In this document: positions 1 to 8,938 of the stretch, one piece after another
Numbering within the stretch: position 1 is the first letter of the stretch
Layout of the letters: the number at the start of each line of letters is the position of its first letter
DNA from: Bacteroidales bacterium
Lineage (GTDB): Bacteria > Bacteroidota > Bacteroidia > Bacteroidales > GCA-2748055
Length of the DNA stretch: 47,841 nucleotides
NCBI GenBank assembly: GCA_021738565.1
Contig: JAIPBT010000032.1
Span: 1-47,841, forward strand
Direction: 5' to 3'
Position numbers and translations under genes: made by a program
The notes under the pieces: generated by a model
Told to the model about the DNA's origin: nothing
Seen by the model: only the letters and a program-made list of their open reading frames with translations
Database searches by the model: none

Positions 1-290
1 TATAGATAAACAAGGAACTCTATTTTGAATAGATAGCCTACTTTTTTACCGGAAAAATCAAATAGAACACCCTAAAATAAAAGCACACAAAGGGTAATTA
101 TGCTATTTTTGAAAAAGTTTCGGATGAATGTGAAAAAATATAATTTTATAGTAAAAATAATTTTTAAATATAAAAAGTTTATCTTAATTTGAAAAAGTAT
201 ACCCAGCCGTTATTTTTTTAAGAAGCCACTCAATATACTTGAGGTTAAGGAATACATGACCGTTCTGAATGGAATAAAGAAGTTTTAATT
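1..290. other. AT-rich upstream region, no gene seen
   Basis: This very AT-rich leader lies before the hybrid kinase. No convincing reading frame or RNA gene is visible. A TATTTTTG box at 104-111 fits the Bacteroidota -7 consensus TAnnTTTG, but no -33 box accompanies it and such matches are expected by chance in DNA this AT-rich. Confidence 0.4.
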
Positions 291-2990
291 ATGCGAATAT
301 TGTTGCTAGAAGATCTGGATACAGATGCATACCTGGTAAAAAAGGAGCTTGAGGCATCCATGCCGGATTCCTCTCTTAAAATAGCTTCTAACATAAAGCA
401 AGCCAGAAAATTGCTCAAAGGGAAAAATGCTTTTGATGTTGCCCTCCTGGATATGAAGTTGCCTGATGGAAGCGGATCTGATATTTTGTTTCAGATCAGG
501 CAGATGGAACTTGAGACTGCTGTTGTAATGTTAACAGGTTATTCAAGTGACGAGGTGGCTGCGGCAGTATTGCGGGCAGGCGCCGACGACTATTTGGTCA
601 AACAGGGTAATTATCTTGATCAATTGGCTGAAATCATCAAAGTTGCGATAGATAATTTTAAAAAGAGCAAAAGGCAAAAATTGCAGATTATTGATGTACT
701 GTATATTGAAGATGACATTAACGATGTAAAGCTTACGTCGCGTCACATGGACCAATATGCACCCAATATTCATATTCACCATGTAAATAATCCTGAAGAA
801 GCGTTGCAATTGATCTCAAAGGGCGACAACTACAGTATCATTTTGCTTGATTATCAGTTGCCCGGGCTCAGTGCACTTGAGTTGATAAAAAAATTTCGCC
901 AGCAGATGAGTCTGCGCATTCCAATAATTTTGGTTACAGGGAAGGTAGACGAAGAAATTGTTGTGCAATCCATTAAGATGGGCGCCAATAACTATGTCCC
1001 GAAAAGTAAGAATTACCTGTTCAGGCTTCAATTGGAAATTCTAAATGCTTTTCAGCAATATCAATTGGAACAAAAACAGGCTGAATTGACCACCAGTGAA
1101 TCAAAATACCGACTGTTGGCTGAGAATGCAGGCGACCTGATCTTTGTTCTGGATATGGATTTGAAGTACACATATATGAGTCCTGCCATAAAATCCCTGA
1201 GGGGCTATGAGCCCGAAGAAGCCATGAAACAAACCCTTGAAGAGGTCCTTGTGCCGTCCTCTTATGAAAGGGTAAAAAGTGTAATTCAGGAGCTGATAGA
1301 AAGTGTTGAGTCAGAGAAATTGCCAGTTAGGCCGAAATTGGTTGAGGCAGAGTCGATCAAAAAAGACAAGTCAACTGTCTGGACAGAAGTGAAACTGTCT
1401 CCATTTATGGATAATAACAACAACATGGTTGGTATTCTGGGGGTTTCACGAGACATTTCCTTACAAAAAGAGACAACTGAAGTGCTCAAAAAGCTGTCAA
1501 CAGCCATTGAGCAAAGTCCTGCAGCTGTAATAATCACTGATACCAAGGGCAGACTCGAATATGTGAATTCAAAATTTACTGAAATATCCGGTTACTCTTT
1601 AAAGGAAGTAAAAGGGAAGACTCCAAGCGTATTAAAATCAGGTCACAAGAAAGAACCAGAATATGCCGAACTTTGGAACACGATTTTATCAGGTGAGGAA
1701 TGGAGAGGTGAGTTCAAAAACACACGCAAGGATGGCACAATGTATTGGGTACAGGCTTCCATTTCATCGATAAAGGATGCAGAAGGTAAAATAACACATT
1801 TTTTAGCTGTTGAAGAAGACATAACAGATAAGAAAAAAATGATCGAGGAACTTGTGTCCGCGAAAGAAAAAGCTGAAGAGAGCAACAGGCTCAAGAGCAA
1901 TTTTCTCGCGAATATAAGTCATGAAATACGCACCCCAATGAACGGGATACTGGGCTTTACGCGTTTATTGCAGGAGAAGGAGCTGTCCAAGGAAGAAAGA
2001 TTGAATTATTTGAGCATTCTGAAAAGAAGCGGAGATCGGATGTTAACTACCATTGACAGCATCATTAAGATGGCTCAGATAGAGGCAGAATCCTCAAGCC
2101 TGAAATTTGAAGATACCAATATAGTGGAGGTAATTGACGAGCTTTATAATTTATTTCAACTGGAAGCCGCTGAAAAGGAAATCGATTTTAGGTTGTCAAA
2201 CCAGCTTCCCGGGGATAATTTTTATATTGTCACAGACGGTGATAAATTAAAATTAATACTCTCCAACCTGATCAAAAACGCCATTAAGTTCACAAGTGAA
2301 GGTTTTGTTGCTTTTGGGGTTAAAAAGGAAGAGAACAACATCTTCTTTTCAATTGAGGATACCGGCATAGGAATTTCTCCCGATAAGTTAAAGATCATCT
2401 TCAACCGTTTTGAGAAAGTGGATAGTTCTCTAACACGGTCCTTTGAGGGAGTGGGCTTGGGATTGGCCATTGCAAAGGAATTCGCGGAGCAGCTGGGTGG
2501 TAAAATTATTGTTGAATCTGAAGAAAATAAAGGCAGTACATTTATTCTGATGCTACCCAGCTTTCAATACGGATCAGAAGCTGAGGAAGCGCATGCAGAA
2601 AGTGAAGATCAGGCACCCGATTACAAGGGCAGGCATATACTCGTTGTTGAGGACGATGAAATAAATTTCAATTATATTGAAGAGATACTGGCAGAGTATG
2701 ATTTTAATCTGCTGCGTGCTCAAAATGGTGAGGAATCTGTAAAGATCTGCAGGGAAAACCCTGAAATTGCACTGGTGCTGATGGATATTAAATTACCGGT
2801 TATGGACGGATACGAAGCCACCCGGGAAATTAAAAAGATCAGGCCCGAACTCCCTGTGATCGCGCAAACGGCTTATGCCCAGGATACAGATAGGGAAAAA
2901 GCACTGAATTCCGGTTGTACCGACTTCATTGTAAAACCATTCACCAAAGAAGAATTGTACTCCGTGATTATTGATAACATCCCTAATTAG
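291..2990 (+). CDS. Hybrid sensor histidine kinase/response regulator (REC-REC-PAS-PAS-HK-REC)
   Basis: An 899-aa, apparently cytoplasmic signalling protein with no obvious membrane segment. Two receiver domains open it (about residues 1-120 and 133-255; the first has Asp54 in LLDMKLPDG, the second has LLDYQLPG). Two PAS domains follow (about 275-395 and 400-520). The HisKA motif is NISHEIRTPMN with phospho-acceptor His544. The HATPase domain shows the N box NLIKNAIKF and glycine boxes DTGIGIS and GVGLGLA. A C-terminal receiver (about 782-899) has LMDIKLPVMDG. It probably integrates signals from upstream phosphotransfer proteins and relays phosphate to its own C-terminal receiver or to an unlinked regulator. 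The stop codon TAG is the first triplet of a dispersed repeat element. Confidence 0.93.
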   Translation: MRILLLEDLDTDAYLVKKELEASMPDSSLKIASNIKQARKLLKGKNAFDVALLDMKLPDGSGSDILFQIRQMELETAVVMLTGYSSDEVAAAVLRAGADDYLVKQGNYLDQLAEIIKVAIDNFKKSKRQKLQIIDVLYIEDDINDVKLTSRHMDQYAPNIHIHHVNNPEEALQLISKGDNYSIILLDYQLPGLSALELIKKFRQQMSLRIPIILVTGKVDEEIVVQSIKMGANNYVPKSKNYLFRLQLEILNAFQQYQLEQKQAELTTSESKYRLLAENAGDLIFVLDMDLKYTYMSPAIKSLRGYEPEEAMKQTLEEVLVPSSYERVKSVIQELIESVESEKLPVRPKLVEAESIKKDKSTVWTEVKLSPFMDNNNNMVGILGVSRDISLQKETTEVLKKLSTAIEQSPAAVIITDTKGRLEYVNSKFTEISGYSLKEVKGKTPSVLKSGHKKEPEYAELWNTILSGEEWRGEFKNTRKDGTMYWVQASISSIKDAEGKITHFLAVEEDITDKKKMIEELVSAKEKAEESNRLKSNFLANISHEIRTPMNGILGFTRLLQEKELSKEERLNYLSILKRSGDRMLTTIDSIIKMAQIEAESSSLKFEDTNIVEVIDELYNLFQLEAAEKEIDFRLSNQLPGDNFYIVTDGDKLKLILSNLIKNAIKFTSEGFVAFGVKKEENNIFFSIEDTGIGISPDKLKIIFNRFEKVDSSLTRSFEGVGLGLAIAKEFAEQLGGKIIVESEENKGSTFILMLPSFQYGSEAEEAHAESEDQAPDYKGRHILVVEDDEINFNYIEEILAEYDFNLLRAQNGEESVKICRENPEIALVLMDIKLPVMDGYEATREIKKIRPELPVIAQTAYAQDTDREKALNSGCTDFIVKPFTKEELYSVIIDNIPN

Positions 2991-3139
2991 TGTCTGTCCA
3001 TAATGTCCGATATCTGCGTTGCAGCAAAAATTTTAAATCCTCGAATCCGTCCGTCGGCGGATACTGCGGTTTAAAATTTTTGCGCGCCTTGATCTCGAAC
3101 ATTATGATCCAGCCACTCCAACTCTATTGACAGATTCTA
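2988..3139 (-). repeat. Dispersed inverted-repeat element, copy A (full length)
   Basis: This 152-bp non-coding element is the reverse complement of copies G and H, with few mismatches along its whole length. Its ends read TAGTGTCTGTCC on the left and GACAGATTCTA on the right. Nested inverted arms include CATAATGTCCGA against TCGAACATTATG and GCAAAAATTTTAAA against TTTAAAATTTTTGC, so either strand could fold into one long hairpin. Its first TAG is the stop codon of the hybrid kinase. It could act as a terminator there; that is inference. Confidence 0.88.
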
Positions 3140-3146
3140 AATAGAT

Positions 3147-3262
3147 ATACCGCATACCGCATACCGCATACCGCAACACCGCAACACCGCAACACCGCAA
3201 CACCGCAACACCGCAATACAATTAAAGCCAGCAACCAGTAACCAGCAACCAGTAACCAGCAA
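3147..3262. repeat. Composite short tandem array (7-mer and 8-mer modules)
   Basis: Four copies of ATACCGC (3147-3174) are followed by five copies of AACACCGC (3175-3214), a short spacer containing ACAATTAAAG, and five units of GYAACCA (3228-3262). Read on the minus strand, the order (TGGTTRC array, CTTTAATTGT spacer, GCGGTGTT array) matches the array upstream of lepA at 45.26-45.39 kb, including the spacer. No unique spacers separate the units, so it is not a CRISPR. A 61-codon minus-strand frame across it is an artefact of the repeat. Confidence 0.9.
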
Positions 3263-3273
3263 CTTACATTAAT

Positions 3274-3360
3274 TAGTGTCTGTCCATAATGTCCGATATA
3301 CTCATGCATAATTAATTGGCGATAAAATAAAGTGCATTAGTAAGTATTGACAAACACTCA
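3274..3360 (-). repeat. Dispersed inverted-repeat element, copy B (divergent interior)
   Basis: It begins with TAGTGTCTGTCCATAATG as copy A does and ends with ATTGACAAACACT, close to the usual end ATTGACAAGCACTA. The interior is AT-rich and unrelated to the full-length copies. It is best read as a decayed or deleted derivative. It lies between the tandem array and the 3' end of the convergent beta-barrel gene. Confidence 0.65.
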
Positions 3361-3395
3361 TTGGGAATGGCAACAGTAAATTGTCATTGGATTTT

Positions 3396-4262
3396 CTAAC
3401 GGGCTTCTTTCTTTTCAGTCAAATGAACGTTGAAGGCGATTCCGATCCTTACGGGGCTTATCACCTTGTTCCCGCCGGGATACTCAAACATCCATCCGGT
3501 TTCTATCGCATCAAGCATTTTTTCTTCCATCCGGGGACTGGCAAAATCAGCAAACAGGGTGACACTTAGAATGTCTTTTTCCAGCTTGTTTTTGATCATC
3601 AGATCCATGCCTGCCTGATAAGAGAGGCCCAGCTGGTTCCTGGATGTGGAATTAATGGCTGAAGTTTTGTCTCTGTCTGTGAAACGTACAGTTGATGAAT
3701 AGGTTCCTCCGGCAAGCCCTCCCCATAATTTAACAGGTCCGAGCGGCCATTTCAATCGTGCAGTGGCCCTGATAACAAGCGTTTCACTGACCCTGTTGTG
3801 GTCTTTCTCAAATAGGGTTGTGTACATGCTTGTTCCGGTTTGCTCCAGCACCCAGGGGCCCATGCTTCTTTCACCAGATTGTGTAACAGGAACAGCGTTG
3901 TAATAATAATCAACCAGAAAGCCTGCCTCAAAAATTTTGTTGTGAATTTTTAACATTCCGATACCAAATGAGTATCCTTCTGTGAGAACATGCAGTTCAC
4001 CGTTGTCAGTAAAATTTTCAGGTGGTGTATTTTCCGGGATCATGGGCACGGTAACCATGTAGGGAGTTTGCCAGGATCCGTTTATAAAGAAATAACTGTC
4101 TTGCAGGCGTTCCCTGAACGTGGGTACAATGATCTCAATGCCTTCATCAACAATAACACTGTCCTGGGCCTTTAACTGGTTTGCCGAAGACAACATACAG
4201 ACCAATACCATGAAACTTATTTTCGAATAATTGGTCCGGATAAAACTTGTTCTTATGATCAT
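3396..4262 (-). CDS. Secreted protein, probably outer-membrane beta-barrel
   Basis: A 288-aa protein of unknown function. The N-terminus has a signal peptide (hydrophobic core MVLVCMLSS, cleavage likely after LKAQ); an internal Met at residue 18 is an alternative start. The mature part has many alternating hydrophobic/aromatic segments with Gly turns (for example VKLWGGLAGGTYSS and GLSYQAGMDLMI) and ends in a strand-like segment, VRIGIAFNVHL. This suggests a small outer-membrane barrel of the general type common in Bacteroidota, but no family could be named. It is transcribed alone and towards the hybrid kinase, with repeat copies between them. Confidence 0.75.
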   Translation of the reverse strand: MIIRTSFIRTNYSKISFMVLVCMLSSANQLKAQDSVIVDEGIEIIVPTFRERLQDSYFFINGSWQTPYMVTVPMIPENTPPENFTDNGELHVLTEGYSFGIGMLKIHNKIFEAGFLVDYYYNAVPVTQSGERSMGPWVLEQTGTSMYTTLFEKDHNRVSETLVIRATARLKWPLGPVKLWGGLAGGTYSSTVRFTDRDKTSAINSTSRNQLGLSYQAGMDLMIKNKLEKDILSVTLFADFASPRMEEKMLDAIETGWMFEYPGGNKVISPVRIGIAFNVHLTEKKEAR

Positions 4263-4634
4263 AAACGCTGATTAATCCTTCGTAATAATATGTATTTATA
4301 CAATAATATACAAATGATTATGAATTTTGAAGATGACACATAAATAGTGTCTGTCCATAATGTCCGTTTGCTGCGCTACGCTCGAATATATCGGGACTCC
4401 GCATTTCTTGACTTCGCAGGCCTTGCAAACGAACATTATGATCCAGCCACCCGACTTTATTGACAAGCACTAAATAGAAAAATAAAGCAATTCAACAATT
4501 TGTTGTATCAAGGCGGGATAGAACAAATGTTTTTCTGTTCGCCGGCGAAAATAATTTTATTTATAATTCCTGAAACTTCTTAACTTTCGTGTCGTATATT
4601 TATAAATATTTTACGCAACGTGCATTGACCTTAT
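4263..4634. other. Divergent intergenic region with repeat copy C
   Basis: The 372-bp gap between two divergently transcribed genes contains inverted-repeat copy C (4345-4472) and AT-rich flanks. A TAACTTTC box at 4581-4588, 47 nt before the response-regulator start, is one base off TAnnTTTG and may be its promoter. No gene is seen. Confidence 0.5.
4345..4472 (-). repeat. Dispersed inverted-repeat element, copy C (variant interior)
   Basis: 128 bp with the family ends TAGTGTCTGTCC and ATTGACAAGCACTA and the subterminal pair CATAATGTCCG and CGAACATTATG. The interior differs from copies A, G and H: it carries its own inverted pair GTTTGC/GCAAAC around a central segment with ATATCGGGACTCC. It lies in a divergent intergenic region rather than at a stop codon. 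Confidence 0.82.
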
Positions 4635-5780
4635 ATGAAACCTGAACCTGATCAAAAAGAAAAGTTTTTATATGTAGATGATCTGAAAGAAAATCTGCTG
4701 CTGTTTCAGGCAACTTTTGAATCTGATTTTGAAATTACAGTTGCAAAGTCAGGACAGAAAGCCCTTGAACTGTTAAATGAAAACGATTTCGCGGGGATCA
4801 TCGCCGACCAGAACATGCCCGGAATGACCGGCATTGAACTTCTGGAAACAGCATCAGAGAAATACCCGGAGATGCTGCGATTCATTATAACAGCATATAT
4901 TGACTTTGACAATGTGGTTGAATCAATAAACAGAGGTCTGGTGGATGGTTATTTTGCAAAGCCCTATAACAACGACGAAATTCGTTCTATAATCTTTAAG
5001 GCACTGGAAGTAAGGAATTTAAGAGGTAAAAACCAGGAAATGCTGATGAACCTGGAGAGGGTAAATGCTGAATTGCTTGAATTGGAGAGAAGCAAAATCG
5101 ATTTTTTGTCGAGCTTCACGGATGAGATAAGAAACCCGATAAATAAGGTTATGACCGCTGTCCATGTTATAAAGGACAGGGTCGATTCCAGGGAGCTGAT
5201 CGAATCAATGCATTTGCTGGACATATCTCTCGGAAGACTTGATAATTTTACACAGGCTGTAAAGTTGTTGCTGAGGTTGCAGGATACCGATGCAAAGATC
5301 AACATAACCGGTGTTTCTTTAAAAGAGATCATTGAAATTGGAATCCTTGAGGAAGAAAATGTCTTAAAGTACAAAGGACTTGATTATTTTGTCAGGGAAG
5401 GGTCACCGGATGTTACCATAGAGGGGGAATTTGAATTGATACTTACCTGCTTCACCATATTAATTGAACTTGTGGAAAAACATGCTGAAGCAGATTCGGA
5501 AGTCGCGTTTTTTGCAAGCAATGATGACGGTAAATTGACACTGGGAATTGATTGCTCAAAAAGCAATTTTTCAGGCGGGGATAAAAAGCTGCTGACCAAA
5601 TTGTTCTCAGAAGAGAAGGTCTCGATAAGCAAAGATTACAGTGTGGAACTCTACCTTACGCATTACATCATGTCGTTACACAAGGGAAATATTGAAATCA
5701 CCTTTAATGAGGATCTGTCGACAAACATAAGAATGTTATTTCCTGTACCAGGGGTTTTGTCGAATGACGGGAACAATTGA
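4635..5780 (+). CDS. Response regulator fused to a degenerate histidine-kinase-like module
   Basis: 381 aa. An N-terminal receiver (about 8-130) has the acidic pair Asp15-Asp16, phospho-acceptor Asp58 in IADQNMPGM, a Thr in IITAY and Lys in FAKPY. A coiled linker (about 131-155) leads to a HisKA-like helix whose usual SHEIRTP box reads TDEIRNP, so Asp163 replaces the phospho-acceptor His. The C-terminal region resembles a HATPase fold by position, but no N box or DxGxG box can be seen. It therefore looks like a phosphorylatable regulator with a pseudokinase output. It sits 21 nt upstream of the ABC transporter gene and is probably co-transcribed with it. Confidence 0.85.
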   Translation: MKPEPDQKEKFLYVDDLKENLLLFQATFESDFEITVAKSGQKALELLNENDFAGIIADQNMPGMTGIELLETASEKYPEMLRFIITAYIDFDNVVESINRGLVDGYFAKPYNNDEIRSIIFKALEVRNLRGKNQEMLMNLERVNAELLELERSKIDFLSSFTDEIRNPINKVMTAVHVIKDRVDSRELIESMHLLDISLGRLDNFTQAVKLLLRLQDTDAKINITGVSLKEIIEIGILEEENVLKYKGLDYFVREGSPDVTIEGEFELILTCFTILIELVEKHAEADSEVAFFASNDDGKLTLGIDCSKSNFSGGDKKLLTKLFSEEKVSISKDYSVELYLTHYIMSLHKGNIEITFNEDLSTNIRMLFPVPGVLSNDGNN

Positions 5781-5801
5781 TCTGTAAAAGGAATTCTGAT
5801 T

Positions 5802-8800
5802 ATGACCGAATCAATGTTAAAATCGCTGATGAAATTGTTTGCATTATTGGCGAGTACTAATGTTGAAGCAGATAACAGGATTTCAATCAAATTCGTGGAA
5901 TCCTATCTGAATGTTCAATTCAGCAGAAAAATCAGGGAAAAGTATTTACAGGAATTTAATGCCAACCTGGAGACCGTGGAAAAGGATGCGGATTCCATTG
6001 AGGAAGGTATCCTTACTATTTGCAATGAAATTAACAGGGAACTGAACCTGCGTAACAAATTCCTTATCCTTATCAGCATCATTCAGTTTTCAAAATATTT
6101 TGAAGAAGAAACGTATACCGGTGATCAGGCCATGAATTCATTATGCAGCCTGGTTGAAACAATAGCCGGAGCCTTGCGGATTAATGAGGAAGCGTATTTA
6201 AACTGCAAGGCTTTTATAAATGATAAGTTTTACAAAGTACCCATTCGATCCTCCCTGCTTGTAATCAGCGATTCAGCCATAGAATATTCAAATATAAAGC
6301 ACCTTCAAAAGGAGAATCTTGAAGGAAGGCTGTTTTTCCTGGAGATCCTGCGGGCCGATCTCTATATATTTTATTATACCGGAAGGGGGCACCTGGAGTT
6401 GGGAGGTAAGGTTTTGTTCTCCAACCACATCTATTTTATGCCCAGGGGAGCCTCCATAAAGTCTGATAGAATCAAACCTGTATATTTCAATGAAATAGTA
6501 TCATCATTCAGATTAAGCGCCGAAATAAAGAGGCTTACGCTCAGGGCAAGCGGTATTGAATACTTTTACCCCAATTCCAGTGTGGGGATCCATGAAATAA
6601 ACCTGGATTTTCATTCCGGGGAGCTGGCCGGGATCATGGGGAGCAGCGGAACCGGCAAATCTACCCTTTTGAATATCCTGAATGGAAACCTTGTTCCTGA
6701 CAAAGGAGAGATTACACTTAACAGTTTCAGGTTTAATCACAAGAATTCCATACCTGAGGGACTCCTGGGATTTGTGCCTCAGAATGATTTGCTGATAGAG
6801 GAATTGACAGTCTATGAAAATTTGAATTTTAATGCAAGGCTCTGTCTTGGAAATATTGATAATCAGGAAATTAACAATCGAATTGAAGCTTTATTGAAAA
6901 ACCTGGACCTGTATGATATCAGGAACCTGAAGGTGGGAAGCCCGCTTAATAAATTTATCAGCGGTGGCCAGCGCAAAAGACTGAACATTGCCCTGGAATT
7001 AATCAGGGATCCATATGTCCTTTTTGTTGATGAACCTACCTCCGGATTGTCTTCAACTGATTCTGAGAATGTAATGCAATTGTTGAAGGATCAGGCATTG
7101 ATGGGAAGAATAGTTATAGTATCCATCCACCAGCCATCTTCAGGGGTATTCAGGTTGTTCAATAACATCATCATCCTGGATAAAGGTGGTTATACAGTAT
7201 TTAATGGAAATCCGCTGGATTCTATTTCATTTTTAAAAAATGTTATCAAACGTGCTGATGCAGAGGAGATTGAGTGTGATACCTGCGGCAACATACAAAC
7301 CGATGCCATTCTACAGATCATTGAGTCAAGGACGGTTAATGAATTTGGGGAATATACCAAAAAAAGGCTGCTGGAGCCCCGGGAATGGTACAACATTTAC
7401 AGGGAGAAGGCAGGGGTTGAGACAGAACAGCAGGACAGGCAGGAGAAACTTCCCGAAAGCAGCTTTTCCGTTCCTTCCTGTTTGCGACAATTTCAAATTT
7501 ACAGCCTCAGGAACCTCTATTCAAAACTGGCCAACCATCAGTATATGTCAATTGCCCTGGCTATAACTCCTGTACTTGCTATTGTTCTTGGGTTTTTCAC
7601 CAAATACATGGGTGATCTGTCAGGTGATAAACCAGCGTATGATTTCAGCATGAACGAAAACATACCGGCATATATTTTTATGAGCGTTATCCTTGTCTTG
7701 TTCGTGGGTTTGATAATCAGTGCAGAAGAGATTTTCAGGGACAGGAATATATTAACCAGGGAGTCGTTCCTGAATTTGAGCCGGTTATCCTATTTGAATT
7801 CCAAAGTCGGATTTCTTTTTGCTCTGTCTGCCATTCAGGTATTGGTATATATTTTAATCGGAAATACAATGCTTTCAATAAAGGGATTGAACCTTTACTA
7901 CTGGATTATTTTGTTCTCAACATCCTGTTTTGCAGTTATGCTTGGACTGAACATATCATCTGCGCTAAAATCTGCAGTCTCGATCTATATTTCAATACCT
8001 TTTATCATGATCCCGTTGCTATTGTTTTCCGGCGCGATCGTTAAATTTGATAAATTGCATTTCAGGGTTGCCGGCGAAGAATATGTTCCATTCATAGGTG
8101 AAATTATGGCTTCCCGTTGGCCCTATGAAGCACTGGTGGTATGCCAGTTTATGAAAAATGACTATGAAAAACATTTCTATTCTGCTGAAAAACAATCTGC
8201 AAATGATGCCTACAAATTAAATATTCTAATACCCGAAATTGAAAACAGGGCATCCCAGCTGGAAAACCTTCTTGAAACTGAAGGAATGTCAGAAGAGACA
8301 AGGTACCTGACAAAGTTAATCCGAAATGCGATTAAAGATTTTGATGGAATACCCCAGGAGGTGATGGGGTCAGAAAAAGAACATATCGACCTGCAAATGT
8401 TTTGGTCGTACCTGTCACAATACAAGGATTTTTTAAGGGAGAGGATCAGATCGGGCTTAGGCAATGATCAGGTTATTAACAAGTTGATTGAAAGAGGGAT
8501 GACTCAGAGGGAGATTGTACAACTGAAAAAGGATCATCACAACAGGGAAATTGAAAACCTTGTCAAAAGAACAGGTGAATTCAGAAAAATCGTGGAACGA
8601 AATGGAAAATTGATCCGGAAGGATACCCCAATTTTTCAACCACCTGACTCAAAATTTGGCAGGGCACAATTTTATGCCGGGTCAAAATTTATCGGAAATC
8701 TGGAGATAAATACAATGTGGTTTAATGTTCTGATATTATGGATTATGACACTCTTTTTGTATATTGCATTGTATAAGGAATGGCTGGGGAAGCTAATCAA

Positions 8801-8834
8801 TATTACAGGTTCAAAAAGGCAAACAGTGGTTTGA
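5802..8834 (+). CDS. ABCG-type ABC transporter with N-terminal TerB-like domain
   Basis: 1010 aa. Residues about 1-145 are helical and acidic and resemble a TerB/tellurite-resistance-type domain. A linker domain (about 150-245) has a possible FHA-like beta pattern (weak). The ATPase follows: Walker A GSSGTGKST (280-288), signature ISGGQRKRLN (386 onward) and Walker B LFVDEPTSG (Asp410-Glu411), with an H-loop in VSIHQPS. The SGGQRKR form and the half-transporter order (ATPase, then membrane domain) are typical of ABCG/White transporters. Membrane segments lie at about 580-770. A roughly 150-residue charged insertion and a last membrane helix near the C-terminus follow. Substrate unknown. The upstream regulator and downstream lipoprotein are likely partners. 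Confidence 0.88.
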   Translation: MTESMLKSLMKLFALLASTNVEADNRISIKFVESYLNVQFSRKIREKYLQEFNANLETVEKDADSIEEGILTICNEINRELNLRNKFLILISIIQFSKYFEEETYTGDQAMNSLCSLVETIAGALRINEEAYLNCKAFINDKFYKVPIRSSLLVISDSAIEYSNIKHLQKENLEGRLFFLEILRADLYIFYYTGRGHLELGGKVLFSNHIYFMPRGASIKSDRIKPVYFNEIVSSFRLSAEIKRLTLRASGIEYFYPNSSVGIHEINLDFHSGELAGIMGSSGTGKSTLLNILNGNLVPDKGEITLNSFRFNHKNSIPEGLLGFVPQNDLLIEELTVYENLNFNARLCLGNIDNQEINNRIEALLKNLDLYDIRNLKVGSPLNKFISGGQRKRLNIALELIRDPYVLFVDEPTSGLSSTDSENVMQLLKDQALMGRIVIVSIHQPSSGVFRLFNNIIILDKGGYTVFNGNPLDSISFLKNVIKRADAEEIECDTCGNIQTDAILQIIESRTVNEFGEYTKKRLLEPREWYNIYREKAGVETEQQDRQEKLPESSFSVPSCLRQFQIYSLRNLYSKLANHQYMSIALAITPVLAIVLGFFTKYMGDLSGDKPAYDFSMNENIPAYIFMSVILVLFVGLIISAEEIFRDRNILTRESFLNLSRLSYLNSKVGFLFALSAIQVLVYILIGNTMLSIKGLNLYYWIILFSTSCFAVMLGLNISSALKSAVSIYISIPFIMIPLLLFSGAIVKFDKLHFRVAGEEYVPFIGEIMASRWPYEALVVCQFMKNDYEKHFYSAEKQSANDAYKLNILIPEIENRASQLENLLETEGMSEETRYLTKLIRNAIKDFDGIPQEVMGSEKEHIDLQMFWSYLSQYKDFLRERIRSGLGNDQVINKLIERGMTQREIVQLKKDHHNREIENLVKRTGEFRKIVERNGKLIRKDTPIFQPPDSKFGRAQFYAGSKFIGNLEINTMWFNVLILWIMTLFLYIALYKEWLGKLINITGSKRQTVV

Positions 8835-8872
8835 TTAAAGGATGTAAACAATTTGTTTTTAATTATTTGCGA

Positions 8873-8915
8873 ATGGCAAGTTCCCCCGATATACTTCGGA
8901 GCAGGCTATCTGACC
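8873..8915 (+). repeat. 43-bp leader repeat, copy 1
   Basis: Near-identical to 10003-10045 (four differences). The core CCCCGATATACTTCGG is followed by GCAGGCTATCTGACC. It ends 23 nt before the ATG at 8939, exactly as copy 2 does before 10069. In this copy the hairpin stem has two mismatches. Confidence 0.8.
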
Positions 8916-8938
8916 AGTGAAAATAAAATTTTAAACGG

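Noticed and set aside
2988-3139. tRNA-like or other known RNA in the inverted-repeat element
   Set aside because: CCTCGAATCC looks like a T-loop but there is no acceptor stem, anticodon arm or CCA; the sequence is explained by the repeat family.
3147-3262. CRISPR array
   Set aside because: Units are 7-8 bp, adjoin without spacers, and no cas gene is in the window.
3124-3309. 61-codon minus-strand frame across the tandem array
   Set aside because: Its protein is a repeat of a few residues dictated by the 7-8-bp units; no start signal and no family. Tandem DNA explains it.
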